This document shows, piece by piece, positions 6,572 to 7,469 of a stretch of DNA of 7,469 bases. The notes below the pieces were generated by a model. The model ran no database searches, was not told the DNA's origin, and saw only the letters and a program-made list of their open reading frames with translations. Source of the stretch: Bryobacteraceae bacterium (GTDB taxonomy: Bacteria; Acidobacteriota; Terriglobia; Bryobacterales; Bryobacteraceae); assembly GCA_030039005.1 (NCBI GenBank), contig JASHQT010000168.1:1-7469 (forward strand), given 5' to 3'. Made by a program: the position numbers and the translations under genes. Positions within the stretch are counted from its first letter, which is position 1, and every line of letters begins with the position of its first letter.

Positions 6572-7469
6572 ATGCGAACCGCACTCCTGGCGCTCTGTCT
6601 AATCGAGACAGTCTCTGCCGCAACCGTACAGTTGGATTCTGGGATGATTTCGGGGACTAGCGGCAAGGATGCCGGCGTCCAGGTTTACAAAGGCATTCCC
6701 TATGCCGCTCCGCCGGTGGGCGATCTTCGATGGCGCGAGCCTCAGCCGGTGGCGCATTGGGATGGCGTGCGCAAGGCGGATGAGTTCGGCGCGATGTGCA
6801 CCCAGGCATCTCGCGGGGCGAACGAGGCCCCCAAGATATCCGAAGACTGCCTCTTCTTGAACGTTTGGACCGCCGTCTCACCCACCGATCGCCGCCCCGT
6901 GATGGTGTGGATTCATCCCGGCGGCTACAACAGCGGCTCGGGTGCGGCACCTGGTTATGACGGCGAAGCGCTGGCTAAGAAAGGCGTGGTGCTGGTGACC
7001 ATCAATTACCGGCTGGGTGTGTTCGGATTTTTTTCACATCCCGAGCTGACGAAAGAATCCGAGCATCATGCCTCGGGCAATTACGCGTTCATGGATCAGG
7101 TGGCGGCATTGCAATGGGTGCAGAAAAACATCGCGGTGTTCGGTGGCGATCCCGGGCGTGTCACCGTTTTCGGGGATTCCGCAGGATCCTCGAGCATCGC
7201 CAATCTGATGGGATCGCCGCGCGCCAAAGGGCTGTTCCAGCGGGCGGTGGGAGAAAGCGGCGCCTGGATGGGCCTTTCGCTCTCGACAACGCGATCGCTG
7301 GCCGAAGCAGAGCAGACGGGAGCGAAGCTCGGCACGCTCGCCGAGTTGCGCGCGAAGCCAGCCGAGGAATTGCTCAAGGCGGGGCGCGGCGTTGGCCCGG
7401 TGATCGATGGATGGTTCCTGCCTGAGGGTGTCGCAACGATCTTCGCCGAGGGCAAGCAGAATGATGTGC
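6572..7469 (+). CDS. Secreted type-B carboxylesterase (alpha/beta hydrolase), 3' end off the right edge
   Basis: The ATG at 6572, preceded by GAGGTG, opens 299 residues with no stop before the edge; the family usually has about 500. Residues 1-16 (MRTALLALCLIETVSA) look like a short signal peptide, so the enzyme is probably exported. Family marks are YKGIPYAAPPVGDLRW (39-54), EDCLFLNVW (91-99), an oxyanion-hole loop WIHPGGYNSG (113-122), NYRLGVFGF (145-153), and the nucleophile elbow FGGDPGRVTVFGDSAG (190-205) with Ser203 as predicted nucleophile. Cys76 and Cys93 match the conserved disulfide pair. VIDGWFLPEG (277-286) is the usual stretch before the catalytic Glu, which, with the catalytic His, lies outside the window. 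Such enzymes hydrolyse carboxylic esters; the substrate is unknown. HPGG replaces the common HGGG, and GDSAG the common GESAG. It is divergent from the MFS gene. Confidence 0.95.
   Translation, partial: MRTALLALCLIETVSAATVQLDSGMISGTSGKDAGVQVYKGIPYAAPPVGDLRWREPQPVAHWDGVRKADEFGAMCTQASRGANEAPKISEDCLFLNVWTAVSPTDRRPVMVWIHPGGYNSGSGAAPGYDGEALAKKGVVLVTINYRLGVFGFFSHPELTKESEHHASGNYAFMDQVAALQWVQKNIAVFGGDPGRVTVFGDSAGSSSIANLMGSPRAKGLFQRAVGESGAWMGLSLSTTRSLAEAEQTGAKLGTLAELRAKPAEELLKAGRGVGPVIDGWFLPEGVATIFAEGKQNDV

Overview
The window is GC-rich DNA that looks like Acidobacteriota, most likely the Solibacter/Bryobacter side. The main clue is a PadR-family regulator followed by two tandem 'duplicated orphan permeases' (ADOP/MacB-like proteins), a combination known as a large lineage-specific expansion in acidobacteria. 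The species call is an inference from gene families; no rRNA or other marker is present.

Layout from left to right: (1) bases 1-2030, minus strand, a permease gene whose 3' end runs off the left edge; (2) 2043-4745, minus, a complete 900-residue paralogue of it; (3) 4742-5113, minus, a small PadR-type repressor; (4) 5114-5169, a 56-base AT-rich gap holding a probable promoter with an embedded 9-bp inverted repeat, the likely PadR operator; (5) 5170 to about 6495, minus, an MFS transporter; (6) a 76-base divergent intergenic region; (7) 6572-7469, plus, a secreted type-B carboxylesterase cut by the right edge. There is no stretch over 300 bases without a gene, and no RNA gene, CRISPR array or insertion sequence was seen.

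The regulator and both permeases form one tight transcription unit. The padR stop overlaps the next start (ATGA), and the two permeases are 12 bases apart with a good ribosome binding site over the upstream stop codon. The simplest model is an autoregulated operon in which PadR blocks its own promoter and releases on an unknown signal, raising the level of two MacB-like envelope permeases. No ATP-binding subunit is visible, as is typical of this family. The two permeases are clear tandem duplicates with very uneven divergence: the first 230 bases are about 89% identical, while the periplasmic parts have drifted much further apart.

The MFS gene and the divergent esterase form a second neighbourhood. 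Joint use (extracytoplasmic ester hydrolysis, then uptake or export of a product) is possible but unproven.
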